Shown here piece after piece: positions 43,687-52,858 of a DNA stretch of 64,000 bases. The notes beneath the pieces were generated by a model. That model did no database searches and was not told the DNA's origin. It was given only the letters and a program-made list of their open reading frames with translations. The position numbers and the translations under genes are program-made. Source of the DNA: Allobranchiibius huperziae (GTDB lineage Bacteria > Actinomycetota > Actinomycetes > Actinomycetales > Dermatophilaceae); NCBI RefSeq assembly GCF_013410455.1, contig NZ_JACCFW010000001.1, positions 2,310,929-2,374,928 of the forward strand, in the 5' to 3' direction. The first letter of the stretch is position 1; each line of letters begins with the position of its first letter.

Positions 43687-44649
43687 CTAGCGCAATCGGA
43701 CGCGTGCCCAGACGGCCCGGTGGTCGGTATCGGCGACCGTGACCCTCCCGGAGGCCACGACGTCGAAGTCGCGCACCAGGATGTGGTCCAGTGCGATGAA
43801 CGGCGGGAACGACCGCCCGTTCGGCCACGTGCGGACCCAGCCGCTGCCGGTGGCCCGTTGAGCGTCGGTCATCCCTGCGATGGCCCGGCGGAAGGCGGGC
43901 ATCGCGGTCGAGGCGTTGAAGTCGCCTGCGATCACCAACGGCATGTCCATCGGCTGACGGGCGCGCCAGCGACGCACCTCGTCGAGACCCGCGCGCCATC
44001 GGGTCGTGAGATTCGGCAGCGGGGCGTAGGTGTGCACGCCCCTCAGGAGGTAGGTGCCCTCCGGGGTCTGCACGCGCGCCACCGGCATCCCCGCGCCGTC
44101 GTACGGCACGAAGGAGCTCTCCTCGGTGAGCGGATGGGCGCTGGCGATCACGGTCCCGCGGAAGTCGGTGCGCGTCCGACCGACCCGGTGCGGCAGGAGG
44201 GTGCGCAGACCCGCAGCATCGAGACGCTCGAGCGCATCCGGTGTGACCTCCTCCAGCACCAGCGTGTCGACGTGGTGGGCCCGGACCGCGGCCATGATGG
44301 GGGCCGCCGACGCCTGACCGAACTCCATGTTCGAGGTCATGATCACCTCGTCGCCGGGCCGGCTGTGCACTGTGTGGGGCACCAGGGTCGGGACCGCGAG
44401 CGCCACAGGGACCGCGGCGATGAGCAGCAGACCCACCAGGGCGATCAGCATGGGCCGCGTCGGGCCGACCACGGCGGTCACGCCGACGCCGGCGACGAAC
44501 GCGGCTATCGCGAGGATGCCGAAGAGCGGGAAGATCGACTGCACGATCGGGGCGACCCCGTCGGCGTCGATCCAGCGGGCCGCCATGCCGCACGCTGCGA
44601 CCAGCGCCACCAGGCAGAGCACGACGAGGGCGACGTACTTCAAGAACAT
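43687..44649 (-). CDS. Endonuclease/exonuclease/phosphatase family membrane protein
   Basis: A 320-residue protein with three N-terminal hydrophobic helices (about 3–22, 38–60, 66–90) and a soluble EEP domain facing outward or inward. EEP motifs are TSNMEFGQ, VLEEVTPDAL, LVIAGDFNAS, ALDHILVRDF and ADTDHRAVWARV. Typical of actinobacterial proteins of the VanJ-like or general EEP class; it may act on a lipid-linked phosphate or on nucleic acid. The start is ATG 44649, preceded by GAAGGA. It is divergent from satD with only 36 bp between them. Confidence 0.85.
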   Translation of the reverse strand: MFLKYVALVVLCLVALVAACGMAARWIDADGVAPIVQSIFPLFGILAIAAFVAGVGVTAVVGPTRPMLIALVGLLLIAAVPVALAVPTLVPHTVHSRPGDEVIMTSNMEFGQASAAPIMAAVRAHHVDTLVLEEVTPDALERLDAAGLRTLLPHRVGRTRTDFRGTVIASAHPLTEESSFVPYDGAGMPVARVQTPEGTYLLRGVHTYAPLPNLTTRWRAGLDEVRRWRARQPMDMPLVIAGDFNASTAMPAFRRAIAGMTDAQRATGSGWVRTWPNGRSFPPFIALDHILVRDFDVVASGRVTVADTDHRAVWARVRLR

Positions 44650-44651
44650 TC

Positions 44652-44685
44652 CTTCATCTTGACATTATGAAGCTATGATCTTCAT
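44652..44685. promoter_or_regulatory. Three CTTCAT half-sites and -10 of a leaderless satD
   Basis: CTTCAT (44652–44657), ATGAAG (44667–44672) and CTTCAT (44680–44685) alternate in orientation within this A+T-rich divergent gap. TATGAT at 44674–44679 is a near-consensus -10 placed so that transcription would begin at or next to the satD ATG (44686), with no room for a ribosome site. Both genes could be controlled here. Confidence 0.55.
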
Positions 44686-45345
44686 ATGCAGGACGTGAAG
44701 CCCGCTGAGCACGCAGACCCGTGCGCCACCCTGATCGGCGACATCGTGGACTCCCGGGGCGCCCCCGACCGCCATGCGTTGCACACCCGCCTCGTCTCCA
44801 CCTTGCGCCGCACCGACCACCTGGTGGCCGCGACCACCGCACTGCGGATCACGGTAGGTGATGAATTCCAGGCCAGCTACGAAACCCTCGGCAATGCGCT
44901 GGAGGCGGCCTTCCGGATCAGGCTGGGCCTGATGCCCGAGACGCTGGTGCGATTCGGGCTGAGCTGGGGAGGCGCCACCGTGCTGGACGCCCGCGCCGGC
45001 ACCCAGGACGGACCGGCGTGGTGGGCCGCCCGCAAGGCGATCGAAGCCGCGCAGGCGGCCGAACGACGACCGGCGACGCACGCCGTACGCACCGTCTACA
45101 CCCCCGCGCAGGACGACGGCCCCAGCGCGGGAGCGGTCAACGCCGCCCTGGTGTGTCAGGACCAACTGCTTTCATCGCTGGATGAACGAGCCATGCGCAT
45201 CCTGCAACGCCTCGTGGCAGGCGAGTCCCGCACGGAGATCGCACGCGCCGAGGACGTCTCCCCGTCGGCGATCTCCCAGCGCATCCGCGCCGCGGGCCTG
45301 GAAGTCATTGTGAACGCCGCCCGCGACCTCGCCTCCGTCCGATGA
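44686..45345 (+). CDS. SatD family protein with C-terminal HTH
   Basis: A 219-residue protein. The N-terminus CATLIGDIVDSRGAPDRH is the SatD family signature, followed by ALRITVGDEFQASYETLGNA, a nucleotidyl-cyclase-like arrangement. Residues about 175–215 form a LuxR/sigma-4-like HTH (MRILQRLVAGESRTEIARAE, DVSPSAISQRIRAAGLEVI). It is probably a regulator of its own locus. The predicted leaderless start has no Shine–Dalgarno. The stop overlaps the next gene (GATGAG), so the two are coupled. Confidence 0.82.
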   Translation: MQDVKPAEHADPCATLIGDIVDSRGAPDRHALHTRLVSTLRRTDHLVAATTALRITVGDEFQASYETLGNALEAAFRIRLGLMPETLVRFGLSWGGATVLDARAGTQDGPAWWAARKAIEAAQAAERRPATHAVRTVYTPAQDDGPSAGAVNAALVCQDQLLSSLDERAMRILQRLVAGESRTEIARAEDVSPSAISQRIRAAGLEVIVNAARDLASVR

Positions 45346-46085
45346 GCATCCTCGGCGCACTACTGCTCGCCGTCGGCGTCGGCGACCTGGTGCGGGTCCG
45401 GTCCGTCGTGGCGTCGTACGCCGTGGGGCCGCTCGTTCTCCTTGTGGCCGCCCTGTTGGCCGACCTGCACGACGCCGCCGACATCGTGCTGCTGGTCTTC
45501 GCTGCCGCGGTCGCCGCCGCGTGGCGCTGGCTGGCCGGTCGCGCCGCGCGCAGCAGACACGGCGAGACGCTGGCGCTGTGCCTGCTCGGAGCGGGCGTCC
45601 TGGTCGTGATGATCGCCGCGGGCAGCGCGAGTCACGCCGACGGCGCGCTCGGCCACTGGATGCGGCACAGCGCGTTCGCCACGCTGCACGACCTGTCGCC
45701 CGACCGCTTCCTGCTGGTGCTCGGCCTCGGAGCGGTGCAGCTGGCCACCGGCAACGAGCTGGTGCGCCTGGTGCTGACCGCGATCGGCGCGGTGAAGCCG
45801 GAGGGCCAGCCGCAGCCCTCCGACGAGCTGCGCGGCGGTCGGCTGCTCGGTCCGATGGAGCGCCTGTTCATCCTCGGGCTCGGCATGGCCGGGCAGATCA
45901 CCGCGGCCGGGCTCGTGATCGCCGCGAAGGGCCTCATCCGCTTCCCCGAGCTGCAGGCCCGTCGATCGGCGCGCCAGGAGATCTCCGGCCTCGGCATCGA
46001 TGCCGTCACCGAGTACTTCCTGGTCGGCAGCTTCGTCAGCTGGCTGGTCGCGCTCGGCGCCCTCGGCATCGTCGGCCTGCGCTGA
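45342..46085 (+). CDS. Polytopic membrane protein partner of SatD
   Basis: A 247-residue protein with about six hydrophobic segments and the motifs DLSPDRFLLVLGLGAVQLAT, RLLGPMERLFILGLGMAGQI and DAVTEYFLVGSFVSWLVAL, matching membrane proteins (often DUF3307-related) that accompany SatD. ATG 45342 overlaps the satD stop by 4 bp. Function unknown; the pair recurs across Actinobacteria and Firmicutes. Confidence 0.78.
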   Translation: MSILGALLLAVGVGDLVRVRSVVASYAVGPLVLLVAALLADLHDAADIVLLVFAAAVAAAWRWLAGRAARSRHGETLALCLLGAGVLVVMIAAGSASHADGALGHWMRHSAFATLHDLSPDRFLLVLGLGAVQLATGNELVRLVLTAIGAVKPEGQPQPSDELRGGRLLGPMERLFILGLGMAGQITAAGLVIAAKGLIRFPELQARRSARQEISGLGIDAVTEYFLVGSFVSWLVALGALGIVGLR

Positions 46086-46092
46086 GGACGGG

Positions 46093-46108
46093 CGTGACAT
46101 CGGTCACC
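46093..46108. promoter_or_regulatory. CRP/GlxR-like site
   Basis: CGTGACATCGGTCACC contains GTGA-N6-TCAC, the core of the actinobacterial cAMP-receptor site. It lies 8 bp after the preceding gene and about 360 bp upstream of the candidate rpf promoter. M. tuberculosis rpfA is CRP-controlled, which makes the position suggestive. The stretch 46109–46454 otherwise shows no gene or clear structure. Confidence 0.4.
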
Positions 46109-46454
46109 CGGTTCCTAGGCCCCGCTCAGCACACCGCGGTTCGGAATGTGCCACGGGGATCCGGTGGATGTCCGTCTCACCCGCACCAGGGCATGACCAC
46201 AGGGTCACCGCGTCGACACGTGACCGCGGGCGGACTGCGCAGGCGCCCAGTGCCGGTCCGTTGCAAGCAGATTGCACTTATCCGGCACGAGCTCGGCCGC
46301 CGCTGCCACCACCTGCTGGACCTCGGCGCACACTGCCGCCCGGTCCATGCGTTTCGGACATAGCCTTCCTAACTATCACATCTCAACCCCCAGATGCGCT
46401 TCCGCTTGCTCACAGGACCGCCACAGACACGACCGGACGGTCGACCAGGCGGGT

Positions 46455-46483
46455 TTGGCAGGGGCGGCATCGGCACGTACGGT
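46455..46483 (+). promoter_or_regulatory. Candidate promoter of the rpf transcript
   Basis: TTGGCA (46455–46460), 17 nt, TACGGT (46478–46483). It is the best sigma-70-like match I found upstream of the riboswitch, giving a start near 46490 and a leader of about 270 nt. Confidence 0.4.
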
Positions 46484-46574
46484 GGTCCACATCGGGTCGT
46501 CAGCACTAGATGTGCTAACGGCCCACTTTCGGGGCGTGCCACACCACGGCACGATTCAGCCCTCGTGGCACCGC

Positions 46575-47476
<902 letters not shown>

Positions 47477-47491
47477 GATCGCTCATGAAGT

Positions 47492-47520
47492 AGGCCCGGA
47501 CCGCTCGTCGGTCCGGGCCT
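47492..47520 (+). terminator. Intrinsic-type terminator of rpf
   Basis: A perfect 12-bp stem AGGCCCGGACCG/CGGTCCGGGCCT with a 5-nt loop, followed by the pyrimidine-rich run CCTTCTTCTCC. It starts 15 bp after the rpf stop. Confidence 0.88.
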
Positions 47521-47529
47521 CCTTCTTCT

Positions 47530-47745
47530 CCCCACGAAGTTCTCGGCTACGTAGCGGAGAACTTCGTGGGGTGACGTTCGGGGTCCCCGCGAAGTATCGG
47601 AGCGAAGCGGAGAACTTCGTGGGGTTACTTCGGGGTCCCCGCGAAGTATCGGAGCGAAGCTTCGGACCCCGACGAGGTATTCGAAGGAGCGAAGCGGGGG
47701 AGAAACCTCGTCGGGTGAAGCGAAGCGGAGAACTTCGTGGGGTGA
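47530..47745. repeat. Nested repeat tract between rpf and rnj
   Basis: A perfect 15-bp inverted repeat opens the tract (47530–47544 with 47557–47571, CCCCACGAAGTTCTC type). A 29-bp unit GGGGTCCCCGCGAAGTATCG... is repeated exactly at 47580–47608 and 47632–47660. The phrase GGAGAACTTCGTGGGGT occurs three times (from about 47556, 47609 and 47727). A diverged third unit contains GACGAGGT/ACCTCGTC. It fills the gap between the rpf terminator and the rnj stop, and many alternative hairpins are possible. Confidence 0.85.
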
Positions 47746-47746
47746 C

Positions 47747-49429
47747 TCAGGCGTCGATGACGACCGGGATGATCATGGGACGCCGGCGCAGCTTGCCGCC
47801 CATGAACGAGCCCACGGTGCGGCGGATGACCTGCTGCAACTGGTAGGAGTCGGTGACGCCCTTGCGGCGGGCCTCCTCCAGGGCGGCCTCGAGCTTCGGC
47901 AGCACTTCGTCGAGGACCGCCTCTCCCTCGGCGAAGCCGCGGGCCTGGATCTGCGGTCCGGCCGCGATCTGCCCGGTGTCGGCGTCGCGTACGACGATGA
48001 CGGTCACGAAACCCTCGTCGCGCAGGATCCGGCGGTCCTTCAGCAGGGTCTCATCGGTGGTGCCCACCAGCGAGCCGTCGACGTAGATGTAGCCGCACGG
48101 CACCGCGCCGGTGATGGAGGCCTTGCCCTTCACGAGGTCGACGACGACGCCGTCCTCGGCGAGCACGACGTTGCTGCGCGGCACGCCGGTCTTCACGGCG
48201 AGGTCGCCGTTGGCGATCAGGTGGCGCCATTCGCCGTGCACCGGCATCACGTTGCGCGGCTTGACGATGTTGTAGCAGTAGAGCAACTCCCCCGCGCTGG
48301 CGTGCCCGGAGACATGCACCATGGCGTTGCCCTTGTGCACGACATTCGCGCCGAGGCGCATCAGGCCGTTGATCACCCGGTAGACGGCGTTCTCGTTGCC
48401 CGGGATCAGGGAACTGGCCATCAGCACGGTGTCGCCCTGGCCGACATCGATGCGGTGATCGCGGTTGGCCATGCGGGACAGCGCAGCCATCGGCTCGCCC
48501 TGCGAACCGGTGCAGACCAGCACGATCTTGTTGTCCTGCAGGTCGTCGAGCTTCTTGACGTCGACGAGCACCCCGTCGGGGATGGTGAGGTAGCCGAGGT
48601 CGGCGGCGATGCCCATGTTGCGCACCATCGAGCGACCGACGAGTGCGACCTTGCGCTTGTGCTTGTACGCCGTGTCGATCACCTGCTGCACGCGGTGCAC
48701 GTGCGAGCTGAAGCACGCCACGATGATCCGGCGGGACGCCTCGGAGAAGACGCGCTCGATGGCGGGCGTGATGTCGCGTTCCGGAGTGGTGAAGCCCGGC
48801 ACCTCGGCGTTGGTGGAGTCGGTCAGGAAGAGGTCGACGCCCTCCTCGCCGAGCCGCGCGAACGCCCGCAGGTCGGTGATCCGCCCGTCCAGCGGCAGCT
48901 GGTCCATCTTGAAGTCGCCGGTGTGCAGCAGGGTGCCGGCGGGCGTGCGGATGAAGACCGCGAGCGCGTCGGGGATGGAGTGGTTGACCGCGATGAACTC
49001 GCAGTCGAACGGGCCGAGCTTCTCCCGGTCGCCCTCCTTGACGCCGAGGGTGTAGGGCGTGATCCGGTGCTCCTTGAGCTTGGCCTCGATCAGGGCCAGC
49101 GTCAGCGTCGAACCGACGAGGGGGATGTCGGGCTTGAGCTTCAGCAGATAGGGCACCGCGCCGATGTGGTCCTCGTGCCCATGGGTGAGGACGATCGCGT
49201 CGATGTCGTCGAGGCGCTCCCGGATGTACTGGAAGTCCGGCAGGATCAGGTCCACGCCGGGGTGGTCCTCGGGGAAGAGGACGCCGCAGTCGACGATGAG
49301 CAGCCGACCGGCGTACTCGATGACGGTCATGTTGCGACCGACCTCGCCCAGGCCGCCCAGGGCGACGACGCGTACGCCGTCCTTGGGCAGGCGCGGTGGC
49401 GCGCTCAGTTCGGGGTGGGGATGGCTCAC
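47747..49429 (-). CDS. rnj: Ribonuclease J
   Basis: Metallo-beta-lactamase/beta-CASP RNase with 5'-exo and endonuclease activity, for rRNA processing and mRNA decay. It has 560 residues. The metal motif is ALTHGHEDHIGAVPYLL-like (VLTHGHEDHIGA), with LLHTGDFKMDQLPLDG, VSGHASAGEL and PVHGEWRHLIA of the beta-CASP part. The C-terminal RNase-J domain is present. ATG 49429 overlaps the dapA stop (4 bp), the conserved dapA–rnj arrangement of Actinobacteria. Confidence 0.97.
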   Translation of the reverse strand: MSHPHPELSAPPRLPKDGVRVVALGGLGEVGRNMTVIEYAGRLLIVDCGVLFPEDHPGVDLILPDFQYIRERLDDIDAIVLTHGHEDHIGAVPYLLKLKPDIPLVGSTLTLALIEAKLKEHRITPYTLGVKEGDREKLGPFDCEFIAVNHSIPDALAVFIRTPAGTLLHTGDFKMDQLPLDGRITDLRAFARLGEEGVDLFLTDSTNAEVPGFTTPERDITPAIERVFSEASRRIIVACFSSHVHRVQQVIDTAYKHKRKVALVGRSMVRNMGIAADLGYLTIPDGVLVDVKKLDDLQDNKIVLVCTGSQGEPMAALSRMANRDHRIDVGQGDTVLMASSLIPGNENAVYRVINGLMRLGANVVHKGNAMVHVSGHASAGELLYCYNIVKPRNVMPVHGEWRHLIANGDLAVKTGVPRSNVVLAEDGVVVDLVKGKASITGAVPCGYIYVDGSLVGTTDETLLKDRRILRDEGFVTVIVVRDADTGQIAAGPQIQARGFAEGEAVLDEVLPKLEAALEEARRKGVTDSYQLQQVIRRTVGSFMGGKLRRRPMIIPVVIDA

Positions 49430-50313
49430 AGAACTCCTGATCGGCGAAGGCCCTCGCGCAGAATGTCGAGGTGCTCGGGTGCCGCCGGCAACAGGGGCAG
49501 GCGGCAGAAATCGGACTCGATCACGCCGAGCATCCTCATGGCGGCCTTGGCCATGATCGCGCCCTGCGTGGTGTTCATGACCGCCTCGATGGCGGGTATC
49601 AGCGTGGTGTGGATCTCGCGGGCGCGCGGCAGGTCGCCGCGGTCGACAGCGGCGACCATCTCGGCGTACTGACTCCCGGCGACATGGCCGACGACGCTGA
49701 CGACCCCCACGGCGCCGAGGGCGAGCCAGGGAAGGTTGAGCACGTCGTCACCGGAGTACCACAGAAGGTCGGTCTCGTGCATGAGCCGACTGGCCGCGAA
49801 CAGGTCGCCCTTGGCGTCCTTGACGGCAACCAGCTCCGGGATCTGGGCCAGGCTGCGGATCGTGTCGCTCGCGAGGGCCGTGCCGGTGCGGCCGGGGATG
49901 TCGTAGGCCATCGCGGGGAGCCCGGTGGCCCCGACGACCGCGCGGAAGTGCTCGACGATGCCGGCCTGGGTCGGTTTGTTGTAGTACGGCGTGACGATCA
50001 GGACCGCGTCGGCCCCGACCGCGGCGAGCGCCTCGGCGGCACGGCACGAGTGGGCGGTGTCGTTGGTGCCGACACCCGCGGTGACCGCCACCCGGTCGCC
50101 GACGGCCTCGACGACGGCGCGTACGACGGCGACGTTCTCCTCGTCGGTGGTGGTCGCGGACTCCCCGGTCGTGCCGTTGACCACCAGGCCGTCGTTGCCG
50201 TGGTCGGCCAGGTACGCCGCGAGGCGTTGGGTGCCGTCCAGGTCGAGTGCGCCGTCCTCGCGCATGGGGGTCACCATCGCGGTGACGGTGCGGCCGAACG
50301 GAGTGGACGTCAT
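49426..50313 (-). CDS. dapA: 4-hydroxy-tetrahydrodipicolinate synthase
   Basis: Condenses pyruvate with aspartate semialdehyde, the first committed step to DAP and lysine. It has 295 residues. The Schiff-base lysine is in LVAVKDAKGDLF, the catalytic tyrosine in MAYDIPGRTGTAL, and VNGTTGESATTTDEE is the substrate loop. The start is ATG 50313. It is divergent from thyA; the 262-bp gap holds a long palindrome and a CRP-like site. dapB is separate at 53376–54122, on the same strand. Confidence 0.96.
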   Translation of the reverse strand: MTSTPFGRTVTAMVTPMREDGALDLDGTQRLAAYLADHGNDGLVVNGTTGESATTTDEENVAVVRAVVEAVGDRVAVTAGVGTNDTAHSCRAAEALAAVGADAVLIVTPYYNKPTQAGIVEHFRAVVGATGLPAMAYDIPGRTGTALASDTIRSLAQIPELVAVKDAKGDLFAASRLMHETDLLWYSGDDVLNLPWLALGAVGVVSVVGHVAGSQYAEMVAAVDRGDLPRAREIHTTLIPAIEAVMNTTQGAIMAKAAMRMLGVIESDFCRLPLLPAAPEHLDILREGLRRSGVL

Positions 50314-50401
50314 AGGGCGAAGGCTATCGGGCGCAGCCGCTGCCCCGATCCTGCGGTGGGCCCGGCCCGAGAGCTGCCCAGGAGCTACCCGGGAGATGAA
50401 A

Positions 50402-50445
50402 GATCGCGTCGCTACCCGCTCGGGGGTCCGGGTAGCGACGCGATC
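50402..50445. repeat. Perfect 17-bp inverted repeat in the dapA–thyA divergent gap
   Basis: Arms 50402–50418 and 50429–50445 (GATCGCGTCGCTACCCG and its complement) are perfect, with a 10-nt loop. It lies upstream of both genes, about 90 bp from the dapA start, where a terminator is not expected. It might be an operator, a leader attenuator for dapA, or a stray terminator-like element. Confidence 0.85.
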
Positions 50446-50489
50446 ACCCGGTACATCGGCCCACTCCCGGAGTCGTTACAGGACATCGA

Positions 50490-50505
50490 TGTGACCTGCG
50501 TCACA
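50490..50505. promoter_or_regulatory. Perfect CRP/GlxR-type site upstream of thyA
   Basis: TGTGACCTGCGTCACA is an exact match to TGTGA-N6-TCACA. It lies 70 bp upstream of the thyA start and 176 bp from dapA. The cAMP-receptor family would be the natural binder. Confidence 0.7.
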
Positions 50506-50575
50506 CTAACGCGGGCACGCCGATGTCCATGGCGAGCGATCCGCCACTGTCGCCCCCGGCACTACCATCGGGGCC

Positions 50576-51388
50576 GTGGATCAGTACCTGACGCTGCTGC
50601 GGCGCACCCTGCACGACGGCGCCCGCAAGGACGACCGCACCGGCACCGGCACCTTGTCGGTCTTCGGCCACCAGATGCGGTTCGACCTGAGCGCCGGTTT
50701 CCCCGTCACGACCACCAAGAAGCTGCACCTGCGCTCGATCTTCGGTGAGCTGCTGTGGTTCCTGCGCGGCGACACCAACGTCGAGTGGCTCCACGAGCGC
50801 AAGATCTCGATCTGGGACGAATGGGCCGATGAGAACGGCGACCTCGGGCCGATCTACGGGCACCAGTGGCGCTCGTGGCCGACCCCCGACGGCGGGCACA
50901 TCGACCAGCTGGCGCGGATCATCGACGCGATCCGCACCACCCCCGACTCCCGCCGCCTCGTGATCTCGGCATGGAACGTCGCCGACGTCGACGACATGGC
51001 CCTGCCCCCGTGCCACACCCTCTTCCAGTTCTACGTCGCGCCGCCGGATGCAGGCGGCGTACGCCGGTTGTCGTGCCAGCTCTATCAGCGCTCGGCCGAC
51101 GTCTTCCTCGGCGTTCCCTTCAACATCGCCTCCTACGCGCTGCTGACCTCGATGGTCGCCCAGGTCACCGGACTCGGGGTCGGCGACTTCGTGCACACCA
51201 TCGGCGACGCGCACCTCTACCTCAACCACGTCGACCAGGCCCGTGAACAGCTGGGCCGCACGCCCGGCCCGCTGCCGACCCTGCGCCTCAACCCGGCACG
51301 CACCCAGATCGACACGTTCGAGCTGGAGGACATCGAGCTCGACGGCTACGTCGCCGCGCCCTCGATCAAGGCCCCGATCGCCGTATGA
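50576..51388 (+). CDS. thyA: Thymidylate synthase
   Basis: Makes dTMP from dUMP with methylene-tetrahydrofolate, producing dihydrofolate. It has 270 residues; the catalytic Cys is in [13 protein letters not shown], the dUMP-binding stretch is [17 protein letters not shown], and the N-terminal Arg loop is [14 protein letters not shown]. The start is GTG 50576. It overlaps the DHFR–Nudix gene by ATGA, which couples dihydrofolate production with its recycling. Confidence 0.97.
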   Translation: MDQYLTLLRRTLHDGARKDDRTGTGTLSVFGHQMRFDLSAGFPVTTTKKLHLRSIFGELLWFLRGDTNVEWLHERKISIWDEWADENGDLGPIYGHQWRSWPTPDGGHIDQLARIIDAIRTTPDSRRLVISAWNVADVDDMALPPCHTLFQFYVAPPDAGGVRRLSCQLYQRSADVFLGVPFNIASYALLTSMVAQVTGLGVGDFVHTIGDAHLYLNHVDQAREQLGRTPGPLPTLRLNPARTQIDTFELEDIELDGYVAAPSIKAPIAV

Positions 51389-52314
51389 CGATCACCCTCA
51401 TCGCCGCCGTCGCCCGCAACGGCGTGATCGGCCGGGACGGTGACATGCCCTGGCACGTCCCCGGCGAGCAGCGCGGCTTCAAGGCCGCGACCATGGGCCA
51501 CCCGATGCTGATGGGTCGCAAGACCTTCGCGGCCATGGGCGCCCTACCCGGGCGGCGGTCGATCGTGCTGACCCGCGATCCGGACTTCCGGGCCGACGGC
51601 GTGGAGGTGGCGCGCAGCCTGGACGAGGCCCTCCTACTCACGCAGGACGAGGACTTCTTCGTCGTGGGCGGAGCCCAGATCTACGCACTCGCACTTCCCT
51701 ACGCCGACCGGCTGCTGCTCTCCCTCATCCCGCAGGAGCCGGCCGGAGACGCCTACTTCCCCGGCTGGCCCTACGACGACGCACCGGCCTGGCGCGAAAG
51801 TGCCCGCGAGGACCACGACGGGTGGACCGTCCTGACCTACGACCGGGTCACGCCGCGCACCCAGGTCGTGCACGGTCCCCGGATCGCCCGCGGGGCGCGG
51901 CAGAAGATCGGCGCCAGCGTCGCGGTCATGCACGAGGGCCGGCTGCTCGTCACGCGCCGCGAGGACAACGGCCTGTGGTGCCTGCCCGGTGGCGGCGTCG
52001 ACGCCGGCGAGACCTGGTCGGAGGCCGCCCTCCGCGAGGCCCGTGAGGAGACCGGTCTCGAGGTCGCGATCGACGGGGTGCTGGCCGCGTACACCGACCC
52101 GAACGTCGTGGTCGCCTACCCCGACGGGCACCACACCCAGATCTTCGGCGTCTGCTTCCGCGCCCACCCGGTCTCAGGCGAGGCGGGCATCTCCGACGAA
52201 GTGACCGAAACCCGTTGGGTGACCCGTGAAGAGGCCGCCGGGCTGCCCTTGATCCCCACTGCGCGGCGGCTCGTGCCGCAGGCGTTCGACACAGGCGATG
52301 TGACCTATGACTGA
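51385..52314 (+). CDS. folA: Dihydrofolate reductase fused to a Nudix hydrolase domain
   Basis: A 309-residue two-domain protein. Residues 1–157 are [24 protein letters not shown], then [17 protein letters not shown], then [16 protein letters not shown]; a Glu (in PGEQRGF) stands at the usual Asp27 position. Residues about 170–300 are a Nudix hydrolase with an intact Nudix box, [20 protein letters not shown] followed by TGLEV. Actinobacterial DHFR is usually about 160–200 residues and alone. The Nudix part could hydrolyse an oxidised nucleotide or dihydroneopterin triphosphate; both are inference. Coupled to thyA by ATGA and overlapping the next gene by 8 nt. Confidence 0.92.
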   Translation: MTITLIAAVARNGVIGRDGDMPWHVPGEQRGFKAATMGHPMLMGRKTFAAMGALPGRRSIVLTRDPDFRADGVEVARSLDEALLLTQDEDFFVVGGAQIYALALPYADRLLLSLIPQEPAGDAYFPGWPYDDAPAWRESAREDHDGWTVLTYDRVTPRTQVVHGPRIARGARQKIGASVAVMHEGRLLVTRREDNGLWCLPGGGVDAGETWSEAALREAREETGLEVAIDGVLAAYTDPNVVVAYPDGHHTQIFGVCFRAHPVSGEAGISDEVTETRWVTREEAAGLPLIPTARRLVPQAFDTGDVTYD

Positions 52315-52852
52315 CCTCACCCCCACCCCCGACGCGGCGGTCCGCACCGCCCGCGCCACCGATGCCGACGCGGTCGGCGCCGTGCAGGCGCAGCTGTGGC
52401 GCGAGGCGTACGGCATGTTCCTGTCGCCTGAGTTGCTCGAGCAGTTCACGCCCGAGGCCTTCGCGCAGGTGTGGGCCGAGTCGCTCACCAGTCCCCCGAG
52501 CCCGCTGCACCGACTGCTGGTGGCTACGCAGGGCGCCGACCTCGTCGGGTTCGTGGCCATCGGGCCCGGCGAGCACGAGGGCACCGGCGAGATCCTCGTC
52601 GGCGGCGTGCTGGCGAGCCACCGGCGCTCCGGGCACGGCTCACGACTGCTCAACGCCGCGGTCGACACCCTGCGAGCCGGCGACTTCGGGCAGGTCGAGG
52701 GATGGGTGCTCGCCCTCGACGAGCAGACGCGCGGGTTCGCCGAGCAGGCAGGGCTGTCCGCGGACGGCGCCTGGCGCGAGCGGGCGCTGCCCGGCGACAG
52801 CGCGGCCCGCGAGGTGCGCCTGCGCGCCTGGATCGGCCCCGTCGAGGACTGA
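52307..52852 (+). CDS. GNAT family N-acetyltransferase
   Basis: A 181-residue acetyltransferase-fold protein. The acetyl-CoA region reads EILVGGVLASHRRSGHGSRL, with the (R/Q)xxGx(G/A) motif as RRSGHGS. The substrate is unknown. It overlaps the end of the DHFR–Nudix gene by 8 nt, so it is the third gene of the thyA operon, and its 3' end is 6 bp from the convergent VOC gene. Confidence 0.85.
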   Translation: MTDLTPTPDAAVRTARATDADAVGAVQAQLWREAYGMFLSPELLEQFTPEAFAQVWAESLTSPPSPLHRLLVATQGADLVGFVAIGPGEHEGTGEILVGGVLASHRRSGHGSRLLNAAVDTLRAGDFGQVEGWVLALDEQTRGFAEQAGLSADGAWRERALPGDSAAREVRLRAWIGPVED

Positions 52853-52858
52853 GCCCGC

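Noticed and set aside
44659-44679. TTGACA followed by TATGAT as a normal sigma-70 promoter for satD
   Set aside because: The spacing is 9 nt instead of about 17, so the two boxes cannot work together in the usual way.
47530-47846. A short open frame through the repeat tract as a gene
   Set aside because: It only reads repeat units and then antisense of rnj, with no family features and no ribosome site.
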